A stretch of 64,000 bases of DNA. Source: Streptomyces lincolnensis. Lineage in GTDB: Bacteria > Actinomycetota > Actinomycetes > Streptomycetales > Streptomycetaceae. A model generated the notes under the pieces. The model ran no database searches. It saw only the letters and a program-made list of their open reading frames with translations, and was not told the origin of the DNA. The DNA is taken from NCBI RefSeq assembly GCF_021173675.1, contig NZ_JAIHON010000003.1:186001-250000 (forward strand), given 5' to 3'. Each line of letters begins with the position of its first letter. Within the stretch, counting starts at the first letter, position 1. Made by a program: the position numbers and the translations under genes. This document shows positions 7,929-16,178 of this stretch, piece by piece.

Positions 7929-9293
7929 ATGAGCCGAAGCACCCGCCGCGCGGCCGTGGTCGGCACCGGCCACCGCGCCCAGCTGTTCACCCGGGCCCTG
8001 GCCGAACGCCCCGGCCACCTCGTCGCCGCCCTCTGCGATCCCAGCCCGGCCCGGATGGCCTTCCACAACGCACTGCTGGCCGCGGCCGGCGAACCCGCCG
8101 CCACCCGGTGGGAACCCGACCGCTTCACCGACATGCTCGCCAAGGAGGCCATCGACGAGGTCGTCGTCACCACCGTCGACGCCGAGCACGACCGCTACAT
8201 CGTCCCCGCGCTGAAGGCCGGCTGCCGGGTCGTCACCGAGAAGCCCATGACCGTCGACGCGCACCGCTGCGCCAGCATCCTGGACACCGTCCGTGACACC
8301 GGCAACTCCCTGACCGTCGCCTTCAACTACCGCTTCAACCCCACCCACGAGAAGGTCCGCGCCCTGCTCGCCGAGGGCGCCATCGGCGAGGTGCTCTCCG
8401 TCCACTTCGAGTGGCTGCTCGACGTCCGGCACGGCGCGGACTACTTCCGCCGCTGGCACCGGGAGAAGCGCCACAGCGGCGGCCTCATGGTGCACAAGTC
8501 GAGCCACCACTTCGACCTGGTCGACTGGTGGCTCGCCGACGAGCCCGAGGAGGTCTTCGGCTACGGCCGGCTCGCCTTCTACGGCCGTGAGGCGGGCGAA
8601 CGCCACGGACTGCGCCGGGACTACGACCGCGCCCACGGCGCCGCCCCGGCCGCCGACGACCCCTTCGCCCTGGACCTGGCGGCCGACGACACCCTGCGCG
8701 CCCTCTACCTGGACGCCGAACCGGACAACGGCTACGTCCGCGACCGCAACGTCTTCGACGGTCCCGTCACCATCGAGGACGACATGGCCGTCCTGGTCCG
8801 CTACGCCCGGGGGGCGACGATGACGTACCACCTCACCGCCTACTCCCCCTGGGAGGGCTACCGGGTGATGTTCAACGGCAGCGCGGGACGCCTGGAACTG
8901 GAGGTGGAGGAGAGCCGCTGGCAGCCCCCGCGCAGCCGGATGAGCTCCGCCACCGGCGCGGTGCACGGGGACACCGCCGCCGAGCACGCGGGCGGGGCGC
9001 GGCTCACCCTCCGCCCGCTGTGGCGGCCTCCGGCCGAGGTGCCGCTCACGACCACGCACGAGGCGCACGGCGGCGGCGACCCGCGCATGCTCGACGCGCT
9101 GTTCGGGCCGGTGGAGGCCGGTGTGTCCGGTGAGCTCGGGGAGCCGACCGATGCGGGCGCCGGTACCCACCCGACGGCCACCGAACGCGACGGGGCCCTC
9201 GCGCTCGCCGTGGGCCTCGCCGCCAACCGGTGCTTCGAGACGGGCGAGCCGGTACGGATCCGGGATCTGGTGCCCGGGGTGTGGCGCCGGTAG
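7929..9293 (+). CDS. Gfo/Idh/MocA family oxidoreductase
   Basis: NAD(P)-dependent sugar or inositol dehydrogenase-like protein of 454 aa. The Rossmann domain has VVGTGHRAQLF, the EKPMT strand-loop typical of the family, and a C-terminal alpha/beta domain (KSSHHFDLVDWW). The ATG at 7929 is chosen because the motif begins 10 residues later and GGGGGA lies 10 nt upstream. The 210-bp divergent region with the hydrolase holds GGTCGACC (7834-7841) flanked by TGATC (7827-7831) and GATCA (7847-7851), a possible operator. No pathway partner is adjacent, so the substrate is open. Confidence 0.88.
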   Translation: MSRSTRRAAVVGTGHRAQLFTRALAERPGHLVAALCDPSPARMAFHNALLAAAGEPAATRWEPDRFTDMLAKEAIDEVVVTTVDAEHDRYIVPALKAGCRVVTEKPMTVDAHRCASILDTVRDTGNSLTVAFNYRFNPTHEKVRALLAEGAIGEVLSVHFEWLLDVRHGADYFRRWHREKRHSGGLMVHKSSHHFDLVDWWLADEPEEVFGYGRLAFYGREAGERHGLRRDYDRAHGAAPAADDPFALDLAADDTLRALYLDAEPDNGYVRDRNVFDGPVTIEDDMAVLVRYARGATMTYHLTAYSPWEGYRVMFNGSAGRLELEVEESRWQPPRSRMSSATGAVHGDTAAEHAGGARLTLRPLWRPPAEVPLTTTHEAHGGGDPRMLDALFGPVEAGVSGELGEPTDAGAGTHPTATERDGALALAVGLAANRCFETGEPVRIRDLVPGVWRR

Positions 9294-9302
9294 GGGCGGG
9301 GG

Positions 9303-9731
9303 TCAGCTCCAGGCGCGGTAGGGCTCGTCGAGCAGCTGGAAGACCGGCTCGCCGCGCACCGGGTCCTGCGCGGTGGACAGCCGTACCCGGTCCCCGCTGT
9401 GGATGCCGACGGGCGGGCCCATGACCCGGCCCCGCACCACGAAGCCCTCGGCCATCTCGATCAGTGACACATTGCGCGCGGCGGGGGTGTTGCGGTGCAC
9501 CACCGTGGAGTGGCGGACCGTCCCGGCACCCTCGCTGCGCTCCGTCCGCAGGTCGCTGCCCTGGCACACCGGACACAGCAGCCGGTGGTACATGGCGGTG
9601 CCGCACCAGTTGCAGCGCTGGAAGAGGATGGCCTCGCTGTCGGCGCTCCGGGGAGCCGGGGGCCTGGGGTCGAGGAGGCCCGCCGCGGAGCCGACGGTCT
9701 GAGGGGCGACGTTTCCTGAGGGGTGATACAC
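9303..9731 (-). CDS. Zn-ribbon/OB-fold protein (DUF35 family)
   Basis: Protein of 142 aa with a rubredoxin-like zinc ribbon (CNWCG ... CPVCQG) followed by an OB-fold (FVVRGRVMGPPVG, GDRVRLS). DUF35 proteins usually partner thiolase-like or acyl-CoA enzymes and bind acyl-CoA. The GTG at 9731 is chosen: GGGAG lies 9 nt upstream and the length fits the family. No thiolase gene is nearby, so this one is an orphan. A perfect palindrome at 9831-9845 that matches sites before the next TetR gene suggests that repressor controls it. Confidence 0.82.
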   Translation of the reverse strand: MYHPSGNVAPQTVGSAAGLLDPRPPAPRSADSEAILFQRCNWCGTAMYHRLLCPVCQGSDLRTERSEGAGTVRHSTVVHRNTPAARNVSLIEMAEGFVVRGRVMGPPVGIHSGDRVRLSTAQDPVRGEPVFQLLDEPYRAWS

Positions 9732-9830
9732 GCTGGTCAACTCCCTGCGCTCGGCCGGAAATCCCACGTGCCGGATGACCGTGCACGCACGTGCCCGGTT
9801 CACCGTGCCACCGTGCACGCCCTCAGCGTA

Positions 9831-9867
9831 TGGCACTGAGTGCCACTCGTAAAGGCACTGCGTACCC
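9831..9867. promoter_or_regulatory. Probable TetR operator pair before the DUF35 gene
   Basis: TGGCACT-G-AGTGCCA (9831-9845) is a perfect 7-1-7 palindrome. A degenerate second copy, AGGCACT-G-CGTACCC, follows at 9853-9867, centred 22 bp away. The same motif and spacing recur at 10665-10702 in front of the TetR gene. Confidence 0.65.
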
Positions 9868-9889
9868 CTTGATGGTTCTCCTGTCGGTG

Positions 9890-10633
9890 TCAGTCACGCC
9901 CCAGCGTGGTCTCGATCTCCTGGACGACCCGCCACAGCGGCGCCCCGCGCCGGGACACGACCACCACCACGTCCTCGGGCTCCTCGCCGACGACGGGGGC
10001 AGGACCGGCGCCGAAGGCGGACTGCACATACCCCAGGGCGTGGTCCACCGTGGCGCTCGCCTCGCCCCGGCCGTCCGAACGCAGCCAGGAACGCAGCGCG
10101 TTGTTGTGCGCCGCGACCACGGCGGCCGCGATCACGTCGGCCTGGAGGGTCCCGTCACGCCGGCCCGCGAACCGCGCCCGCAGATACTCGGCGAGTGCGC
10201 GCTCGTAGCGCCACACCACCGACAGCTCGTAGGCCCGCAGCCCGGGCACCTGCTTGGTCAGGCGGTAGCGCTGCACCGAGAACGTCGGGTTCTCCGCGTA
10301 CATCCGCAGCACCAGCCGGGCCGCGTCGCAGACCCGCGCCACGGGCTCCTCCGTGCCCTCGCCGGAGGCCAGGAACGCCGTCATGTCGGCCAGGCACCGT
10401 TCGTGGTCGGGGAAGACCACGTCCTCCTTGGAGGGGAAGTAGCGGAAGAACGACCGCCGTCCGACGCCGGCGAGGCCGACGATGTCGTCGACGGTGGTCT
10501 GCTCGTACCCCCGCTCCAGGAACAGCCGGAAGGCGGCCGCGACGAGCGCGTCCCGCATGGGCGGCTTCCCGGCCGCGGCCTCCGCCGTCTCGTCCTTCTC
10601 GGCGCGGCGGGCCGCCGCCCTGCTGGAGCTCAT
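9890..10633 (-). CDS. TetR family transcriptional regulator
   Basis: Repressor of 247 aa. The N-terminal helix-turn-helix is unmistakable (RDALVAAAFRLFLERGYEQT, then VDDIVGLAGVGRRSFFRYFPSKEDVVF), followed by an all-helical ligand domain. The ATG at 10633 begins MSSSRAAARRAEKD, the only sensible start before the DNA-binding domain. Two imperfect copies of the palindrome found before the DUF35 gene lie 32-69 bp upstream, so I infer autorepression and control of DUF35. The ligand, perhaps an acyl-CoA given DUF35 biology, is a guess. Confidence 0.93.
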   Translation of the reverse strand: MSSSRAAARRAEKDETAEAAAGKPPMRDALVAAAFRLFLERGYEQTTVDDIVGLAGVGRRSFFRYFPSKEDVVFPDHERCLADMTAFLASGEGTEEPVARVCDAARLVLRMYAENPTFSVQRYRLTKQVPGLRAYELSVVWRYERALAEYLRARFAGRRDGTLQADVIAAAVVAAHNNALRSWLRSDGRGEASATVDHALGYVQSAFGAGPAPVVGEEPEDVVVVVSRRGAPLWRVVQEIETTLGRD

Positions 10634-10664
10634 GGACGCGAACGTAGCACCCGGCCGGTACCGA

Positions 10665-10702
10665 TGGCACTCAGTGCTGCCGTACGAGGGTACTGAGTGT
10701 CG
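10665..10702. promoter_or_regulatory. Probable TetR operator pair before the tetR gene
   Basis: TGGCACT-C-AGTGCTG (10665-10679) and GGGTACT-G-AGTGTCG (10688-10702) match the perfect palindrome at 9831-9845 at 12 and 11 of 15 positions. Their centres are 23 bp apart, as in the downstream pair. They lie between the TetR gene and the divergent membrane-protein gene. Confidence 0.65.
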
Positions 10703-10795
10703 AGCGTCGGCCGGTGAACTCCTGGCGCGGTAGCCGCGTATCACTTCCCGGGGAAGGCCGGAGGTCCCTGTGGAAGGGGACGGAGGGAGTGCAGC

Positions 10796-11503
10796 ATGCC
10801 GATACCGCCCGACCGGGGAACAGCTCACGACGATCCGCCTCTCGAACCCGTCCGTGTGCTGCGCCACCGCAACACCGACGCCCTCGCCGAGCTGATGAGG
10901 GAGTACCAGCGGGACAACGGCGTCTACGAGACGGTGCCCCTGCCCGCGCCGCGGCCCGGGATCGAGCCGGCGACGGAGGAACTGCCGCGGGTCGCCGGCG
11001 GGCGCCCGGCCCCGCCCGGCGACCGTGGCCGGGTACCGGGCCCGCGCCGAACCGTCGTCGTGGCGGCCGTGACCGCCGCGGCCGTGATCGGCTTCGGCTG
11101 CGCCCTCTTCCTGCCCGGCCGGAGCGCCGACACCGCGGCACCGGCCCCCTCGGCGCCCCAGGACACGTCCGCGCCGCAGGACACGTCCGCACCCCCGTCC
11201 GTCCCCCCTGCCGCGTCCGCCGCGCCCACCCCGACCGTCTCCTCGGGTACCGACCCGGACGGCGCCGGCACGCTCCGCGAGGGAGCCAACGGTCCCGAGG
11301 TCAGCGACCTCCAGCAGCGTCTGCTGCGTATCCCGAATGTCTACGACAACGGCCCCACCAGCGGCAGCTACGACGCCGTCCTGACCGAGGCGGTGGCCCG
11401 TTTCCAGCTCTGGTACGGCATCCGCGGCGACGAGACCGGCGTGTACGGCGACGACACCCGGCAGGCCCTGGAGTCCCGGACCGGCGGGGTGGGCGGGGGA
11501 TGA
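10796..11503 (+). CDS. Membrane-anchored peptidoglycan-binding-domain protein
   Basis: Protein of 235 aa with one transmembrane segment. Residues 1-85 are cytoplasmic (RVLRHRNTDALAELMREYQR), residues about 86-106 are hydrophobic (TVVVAAVTAAAVIGFGCALF), then comes an extracytoplasmic Ala/Pro/Ser linker containing two APQDTS repeats. A PG_binding_1-like domain closes it (LREGANGPEVSDLQQRLLRI, VARFQLWYGI). The start has GGAGGGAG 7 nt upstream. It probably anchors to or senses cell wall. It shares its upstream region with the TetR gene, so the operators there could affect it too. No catalytic domain is seen. Confidence 0.8.
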   Translation: MPIPPDRGTAHDDPPLEPVRVLRHRNTDALAELMREYQRDNGVYETVPLPAPRPGIEPATEELPRVAGGRPAPPGDRGRVPGPRRTVVVAAVTAAAVIGFGCALFLPGRSADTAAPAPSAPQDTSAPQDTSAPPSVPPAASAAPTPTVSSGTDPDGAGTLREGANGPEVSDLQQRLLRIPNVYDNGPTSGSYDAVLTEAVARFQLWYGIRGDETGVYGDDTRQALESRTGGVGGG

Positions 11504-11592
11504 CCGCGGGCGTCGTCCCTCCCGCACGGATGGCATCCAGGTCTGTGCCGTGATGAGCTGAGCCACGGAACCCCAAGAGGAGCGGAGCGAGC

Positions 11593-12084
11593 ATGGCGGG
11601 CATGGACGCGTTCCTCGGCCGGCTGAACCCCGACATGTGCGTGGTGACGGCCGCGGCCGACGGCGAACGGGCGGGCTGTCTGGTCGGCTTCGCCTCCCAG
11701 TGCTCCATCCGGCCACCGCGGTTCGTGGTGTGGCTGTCCAAGGTGAATCACACCTACCGGGTGGCGCGCTCCGCCCGGTTCCTCGCCGTGCATCTGCTCA
11801 CCCCCGAACAGCACGAGCTGGCCGAGCTGTTCGGCTCGCGCACCGGTGACCGGACGGACAAGTTCGCCCACGTCCGCTGGCGGGAGGACCAGGACGGGGC
11901 GGTCGTCCTGGCGGACGCGGCGGCCTGGTTCGTCGGCGGGGTCGTGCTGCGCGCCGACGGGGGCGACCACGTCGGCTTCGTCCTGGACCCGGTCGCCGCC
12001 GGCGAGGGCGAGCGGCCGGGCAAAGGCCCGCTGCTGCGGCTCGACGACGCCGTCGCCATCCCTCCCGGTCACCCCGTGGACTGA
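11593..12084 (+). CDS. Flavin reductase-like domain protein
   Basis: Protein of 163 aa with the FMN-binding split barrel of the flavin reductase-like family: FLGRLNPDMCVVTAAADGERAGCLVGFASQ style N-terminus, RPPRFVVWLSKVNHTYRVAR, and FAVHLLTP-like LAVHLLTPEQHELAELFGSRTGD. Members are short-chain flavin:NAD(P)H reductases that feed two-component monooxygenases, or simple flavoproteins. No monooxygenase gene is adjacent. A purine-rich AAGAGGAGCGG precedes the ATG. Family call is good, function general. Confidence 0.82.
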   Translation: MAGMDAFLGRLNPDMCVVTAAADGERAGCLVGFASQCSIRPPRFVVWLSKVNHTYRVARSARFLAVHLLTPEQHELAELFGSRTGDRTDKFAHVRWREDQDGAVVLADAAAWFVGGVVLRADGGDHVGFVLDPVAAGEGERPGKGPLLRLDDAVAIPPGHPVD

Positions 12085-12211
12085 ACACCCGCCCCAGGGC
12101 TCGAACACCGGGCAACGCGTCGGGAAAGTGACGGCGCCGGCGGATCGCCGGACGTCACCATGGGCAGCCCTTGTCCGAGGGCTCGTCCGTCCCGAACCGA
12201 AGGCCACGCCG

Positions 12212-12313
12212 ATGAGCGGCTCCCGCATTCCGGGCCTGGTGCTGCCCGCCGTATTCCTGCTGGCTCTGGTCGTGGGCGTGGTCTGGTACTGGAGACACCG
12301 CGGGGACGACTGA
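12212..12313 (+). CDS. Small single-span membrane protein, 33 aa
   Basis: A short frame begins at ATG 12212 with GAAGG about 9 nt upstream. It encodes MSGSRIPG, a hydrophobic stretch of about 18 residues (LVLPAVFLLALVVGVVWY) and a basic/acidic end (WRHRGDD). The hydropathy pattern and ribosome-binding site support a real membrane micro-protein. It lies between the flavin reductase-like gene and the convergent phosphatase gene. Function unknown. Confidence 0.55.
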   Translation: MSGSRIPGLVLPAVFLLALVVGVVWYWRHRGDD

Positions 12314-12343
12314 GCGCCGGGCGACCCCACGGGCGCCGCCGGA

Positions 12344-14779
12344 TCACCCCGGCTCGGTCGGTACCCGGATGTCGAGGACGCACACGTCGTCCCGTCCGTC
12401 GCCCTCCAGGAGCGCGGCCAGCAGGGGTGCCAGGGTGCTGGGCCCGTCGGTGTGATGGGTCAGGGTGGCCTCCGCGAGCCGCTCCAGGCCGCTGTCGATG
12501 CCCTCCGTGGGCCGCTCCACCAGGCCGTCCGTGTACAGGATCAGCCGGTCGCCGGGCTGGAGGTGGCACTCCGCCTCCTCGAAGACCGGGGTGCCGGTCG
12601 CCCCGAGCAGCATCCCTCGTGGGCGGCCCAGGTAGCGCACCTCGCCGTCGCGCAACAGCAACGGCGGCGGATGGCCCGCCTGCGCCCACTCCAGGCGCCG
12701 CTCGTCGGGGTGGTAGCGCGCCAGCACCATGGTGGCGGTGCCGTGGGTGTCCCGGGAGTGCAGCAGCAGGGTGTTCAGCCGGGTCAGTGCCCCGGTCAGC
12801 GACGACCCGGTGATGACCATGCCCTTGGCGGTGAAGCGGAGCTGGGCCATCGTGGCGACGGCGTCGATCCCGTGACCGGCGACGTCACCGACCACGAACA
12901 GGGCGTCCCCGTCGGGCAGTTCGATGGCGCTGAACCAGTCGCCGCCCACGTGCAGTCCCGACTGGGCGGGCAGATAGGCGACCTCGACCCGCAGCCCCGC
13001 CAGCCGCACCGGCCGGGTGGGCAGGGGCAGCAGCGCGTGCTGGAGCCGGGCGGCCAGGGTCCGCTCGGCGCGCAGGACTCCGTGCTGGGTGAGGATCGCC
13101 TGCTCGCTCTCCACGAGGGCGAGCTCCACACTGCGCAGGGCGGTGACGTCCTGGACGAAGCCGTGCACCTCGACGGGTGTCCCGTCGACGTCCGGCACGG
13201 CCTCGGCGACGGCCCGCAGATGCCGCACGCCGCCTCCGGCCCGGATCCGGAACGGCACGTCGAACGGCCGACCGGCGCCGAGGAGCTCGCGTACCGCACG
13301 GGCCAGCGTGGGCGCGTCCTCGGGCAGCGTGTGGCCCGGAAGGTCGGCGAGGGCGATCGGGCCCTGCGCAGGGTCCCGGTCGAAGATGGCGAAGACCTGG
13401 GAGGACCAGCCGATCTCGTGGGTGACCAGGTTCCAGTTCGCCCAGCCCAGGTTGCCCAGCCGCTGTACGTCGGCCAGCCGCTGTTCCTGCCGGTCGGAGG
13501 ACTCGCGGCGGATCCAGGTGACGACCAGCCCGTTGCCCAGCCGTGCGGCCCGCACCGCGTACATGGCGAGCCCCGGAGTACCGGCCACGACCTCCTGGTG
13601 GGCGAACGGCTCGCTCTCGTACGGCTCCCCGGTCGTCAGGGCGCGCAGGCAGCCGTGCCACAGCTCCTCGTCCGCCATGCCCGGGACGCACTCCAGGATC
13701 CGCCGGCCGACCAGGTCCTCCTCGGTGCGGCCGAGGACGTCGACCGCGTCCGCCGTCGTCGCGTCGACGCGATAGTCCTCGACGTCCCCGGAAGGGGTGC
13801 GCAGCGGGGTCAGCAGCAGGGCGGCCCCCGGCAGCGAGGAGAACACCGACCGCGCGGCCCGCGTCGTACCGATGACGGGTTCCTGCCGGTCGTCGATGGT
13901 GCGCAGGAGCCCGGCGCAGAGCCGAGCCACGGCCCGCAGCAGGTGCCGCACCGGCGGGGTGAACGGCCCGCCGCGGGTGCGCAGGACGCCGAGACAGACG
14001 TCGGTCGCGTCCTCCGACGGCACCGGCAGCCAGGCGCGGGAGCGCCACCGCTCGGGCGGATCCCCGATGAGCAGATACCGCTCCCGGTCCGTGTCGGTGT
14101 CCTCCAGCCAGCGCGGCTCCTGTGCGCGCAGTGCGGCCAGGGCGGCGATCCCGCTCAGCGGCGGCACCTGGTTCCACTGGGCGGCCAGGGCGTCGTCGAC
14201 ACCGGCGTGCCCGATCAGTTCGAGCCCTCCTGCGGGCATCCGGCGGTAGAGCATGACCGCGTCGGCGCCCACGTCCGACGCGAGGTGGGCCAGCAGGCAC
14301 CGGGCGAGTTCCTGCGGGGTGCCGACATGGACCAGGGCCTGGCCGAGGCGGCTCAGTGAGGCGAAGTCGTCGTCCGGGCCGGCGCTGTCGTCCTCGTCGG
14401 CCGTGTCCCCGGAGGCGGGAACCGTGAGCGGGGACCCGTCGGATCCGCCGGCGCCGGCGGGCCGGGGTTCGGCCGGGGCGGGGCGCAGCGGGGACCGCAG
14501 CTGCCCGAGCGTGATCCAGCACTCCTCCAGCAGCGTGCGGCGCGCGGACTTGGCGCGCTGCAACAGCTCCTCGCCGGCGGCGTCCAGGGAACACCCCGCC
14601 TGAGCCATCAGCACGCCCTTGGCGCGCTCCACGACGGCCGACGTGGCCGTCTGGTCCCGCAGCCGGTCCAGCTCGGCGCGCTGGCGGGCAACGATCTTGG
14701 CCAGCGCGGCCGTGTCGGGCGTGGCGCCGGGATCAGCGGGGCTGGCGGACTCGCTCGTCACGCGTTGAGCATCGCACAT
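12344..14779 (-). CDS. ANTAR-GAF-PAS-SpoIIE (PP2C) signalling phosphatase
   Basis: Multidomain phosphatase of 811 aa from ATG 14779. In order: a coiled coil and ANTAR-like helix bundle (residues about 25-90, VVERAKGVLMAQAGCSLDAA), a GAF domain (about 140-290), two PAS-like regions (about 300-420 and 440-570, ending VHGFVQDVTALR), and a SpoIIE/PP2C domain (about 590-805) with GGDWFSAIELPDG, FVVGDVAGHGIDA and LILYTDGLVERP holding the metal-binding Asp residues. It presumably dephosphorylates an anti-anti-sigma factor. The start is uncertain: GTG 14845 and GTG 14761 are also in frame. Confidence 0.88.
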   Translation of the reverse strand: MCDAQRVTSESASPADPGATPDTAALAKIVARQRAELDRLRDQTATSAVVERAKGVLMAQAGCSLDAAGEELLQRAKSARRTLLEECWITLGQLRSPLRPAPAEPRPAGAGGSDGSPLTVPASGDTADEDDSAGPDDDFASLSRLGQALVHVGTPQELARCLLAHLASDVGADAVMLYRRMPAGGLELIGHAGVDDALAAQWNQVPPLSGIAALAALRAQEPRWLEDTDTDRERYLLIGDPPERWRSRAWLPVPSEDATDVCLGVLRTRGGPFTPPVRHLLRAVARLCAGLLRTIDDRQEPVIGTTRAARSVFSSLPGAALLLTPLRTPSGDVEDYRVDATTADAVDVLGRTEEDLVGRRILECVPGMADEELWHGCLRALTTGEPYESEPFAHQEVVAGTPGLAMYAVRAARLGNGLVVTWIRRESSDRQEQRLADVQRLGNLGWANWNLVTHEIGWSSQVFAIFDRDPAQGPIALADLPGHTLPEDAPTLARAVRELLGAGRPFDVPFRIRAGGGVRHLRAVAEAVPDVDGTPVEVHGFVQDVTALRSVELALVESEQAILTQHGVLRAERTLAARLQHALLPLPTRPVRLAGLRVEVAYLPAQSGLHVGGDWFSAIELPDGDALFVVGDVAGHGIDAVATMAQLRFTAKGMVITGSSLTGALTRLNTLLLHSRDTHGTATMVLARYHPDERRLEWAQAGHPPPLLLRDGEVRYLGRPRGMLLGATGTPVFEEAECHLQPGDRLILYTDGLVERPTEGIDSGLERLAEATLTHHTDGPSTLAPLLAALLEGDGRDDVCVLDIRVPTEPG

Positions 14780-14875
14780 CGGGCGCGGTCCGATCGTGGT
14801 GTTGTCCCACGGATCGCACGTGGTGGTGAATTCCGGCGTCGGCACGTGCCCCGGCCGTGCCGCCCGGTCCGGGGA

Positions 14876-15442
14876 TCAGCGGTCCGGCGGCCGGTACAGC
14901 CACAGCCGCAGCACCCTGCTCAACAGCGGCATGACGAGGTAGGTCAGCACCGGGAGCAGCACCACGGGGAACACCGCGGCACGCAGTGGCAGCGGCCAGG
15001 CGGCGGTCGCGGGCGTGACCAGCCACTGGATCAGGAGCGTGAACGGATAGGCGCCGAGGAAGGTGGTCAGCACCATCTTCCACCGGGGCGGGGCCTGCAC
15101 GGTCGTGCCCGGCAGGCCGAACCAGGTCTCCATCCCGGTCGTCGACTGGCGCTCGCTGCCGATCTCCGTCGCCACGCCCTCGATCCGCCCGTGCCAGTCG
15201 GCCCGCTCCGGCGACTCCAGCCAGGCGGTGAGCCGCTGCGGATCGGACCAGCGCAGCACCGCGTGGTAGCGGTGCCCGTCCTCCGGGCGCAGCCACGAGA
15301 CGCCCTCGTTGCCGGGGAACCGTCTGGCGCAGCGGCTGATCCCGCGCGTCCACTTCTCGAACTCCCGCTCGTGCCCCGGCCGCACTTGCCAGGTCAGCAC
15401 CGTGGTGACCGGCTCGGCGCGCCGTACTTCGGTGGTGCTCAT
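14876..15442 (-). CDS. ABM-domain protein with C-terminal membrane segments
   Basis: Protein of 188 aa. An N-terminal antibiotic-biosynthesis-monooxygenase-like dimeric barrel (VTTVLTWQVRPGHEREFEKW, HYHAVLRW-like YHAVLRWSDPQRLTAWL) is followed by two or three hydrophobic helices (WKMVLTTFLGAYPFTLLIQW, then VFPVVLLPVLTYLVMPLL). This ABM-plus-membrane arrangement is known in actinobacteria and proteobacteria but has no assigned activity. ATG 15442 is preferred over an in-frame GTG at 15460; neither has a strong ribosome-binding site. It may share a transcript with the phosphatase gene 97 bp downstream. Confidence 0.78.
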   Translation of the reverse strand: MSTTEVRRAEPVTTVLTWQVRPGHEREFEKWTRGISRCARRFPGNEGVSWLRPEDGHRYHAVLRWSDPQRLTAWLESPERADWHGRIEGVATEIGSERQSTTGMETWFGLPGTTVQAPPRWKMVLTTFLGAYPFTLLIQWLVTPATAAWPLPLRAAVFPVVLLPVLTYLVMPLLSRVLRLWLYRPPDR

Positions 15443-15513
15443 GGTCACCACGTGTGCCACGCGGGACCGGAGTCATGCCCCGCGGTCACGGATCCGACGG
15501 CTTCGGGGCCCGG

Positions 15514-15894
15514 TCAGCGGCCGTGGGAGTGGTCCACCAGGGCTCGGGTGACGGCGCGGACACTGCGCGCGATGTGCTGCAACTGGCCGACCTCCGCCGC
15601 GTACAGCTTGATCGTGTGCTCGATGACCGACTCCGGCAGCCCCAGCGCGGGCAGGTCGGCCCGCGCGGTCTGGAGGGCGGTGCGGGCGACGCGGATCTCG
15701 TGCTGGACCTGGATCTGCGCGTGCCGGGCGAGCAGGACGGGGTGCCGGATCAGCGCCGGATAACTGGCGTAACGCGCCGGGACCAGCTCGCGCAGCCACC
15801 TGGCCGCCGATCGCTCCCAGTCGTAGCTGCCCGGGGTCTTGACCTGGCACGGCCAGTCCGGGCTGATGCGCGTTGTCGTCAGGGTCATGGTCAT
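15514..15894 (-). CDS. Conserved hypothetical protein, 126 aa
   Basis: I do not recognise this family. The protein is 126 aa, mostly helical by composition, without signal peptide or membrane segment. It begins MTMTLTTTRISPDWPCQV and carries RYASYPALIRHPVLLARHAQ followed by two long amphipathic helices. The start has GGAAG about 5 nt upstream. It is 71 bp upstream of the ABM membrane gene on the same strand. Its long leader region contains a 12-bp hairpin. Confidence 0.65.
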   Translation of the reverse strand: MTMTLTTTRISPDWPCQVKTPGSYDWERSAARWLRELVPARYASYPALIRHPVLLARHAQIQVQHEIRVARTALQTARADLPALGLPESVIEHTIKLYAAEVGQLQHIARSVRAVTRALVDHSHGR

Positions 15895-15937
15895 CGCTTC
15901 CGGGTGTGCGGCGTCGTGAGGGTGATCGACGGGATGG

Positions 15938-15971
15938 GGCGGCCCCGGTCTAGGGGATGACCGGGGCCGCC
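15938..15971. terminator. Strong hairpin in the gap after the RpiR gene
   Basis: A perfect 12-bp stem (15938-15949 with 15960-15971) closes a 10-nt loop. It could terminate the upstream RpiR transcript or act in the leader of the gene starting at 15894. No T-run follows. Confidence 0.55.
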
Positions 15972-16128
15972 ACGGGCGCTCGCGCGAGGCGGCGCCCGAC
16001 CGAACATCCGTGGCGCCGACGCGGGTAGGAGACGGCGGCTACGGGTGCTCGTGCGAGCGGAACGTGTCCCGGTGCGGCCCGGGGAGCGATCCGTGAGCAG
16101 TATTTATATATGCCGTTCGCTTTGCAAG

Positions 16129-16150
16129 GCGCATGAAAACATTCATGCGC
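16129..16150. promoter_or_regulatory. Perfect 9-bp inverted repeat next to an AT-rich patch
   Basis: GCGCATGAA-AACA-TTCATGCGC sits 29 bases past the end of the RpiR gene. It is next to TATTTATATATG (16101-16112), exceptionally AT-rich for this genome. The dyad resembles an operator as much as a terminator; an RpiR-type site is possible. The remainder of 15895-16178 holds no gene I can support. Confidence 0.45.
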
Positions 16151-16178
16151 GCTTTGTTGCGGATGGTCCCCTTGTGAA

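Noticed and set aside
12452..14359. Long open frame on the plus strand opposite the SpoIIE phosphatase gene
   Set aside because: Such frames opposite high-GC genes arise from third-position GC bias. The translation has no domain logic, while the minus-strand frame has complete SpoIIE motifs. The same applies to long frames opposite the genes at 19636, 27609, 29362, 33721 and 60030.
16101..16112. AT-rich patch as a sign of horizontal transfer
   Set aside because: It is 12 bp in a normal-GC region, with no mobile-element genes, direct repeats or tRNA next to it.
16039..16147. Short minus-strand frame beginning MNVFMRLAKRTAYINTAH in the gap after the RpiR gene
   Set aside because: It has no ribosome-binding site, its start lies inside the palindrome, and composition is not gene-like.
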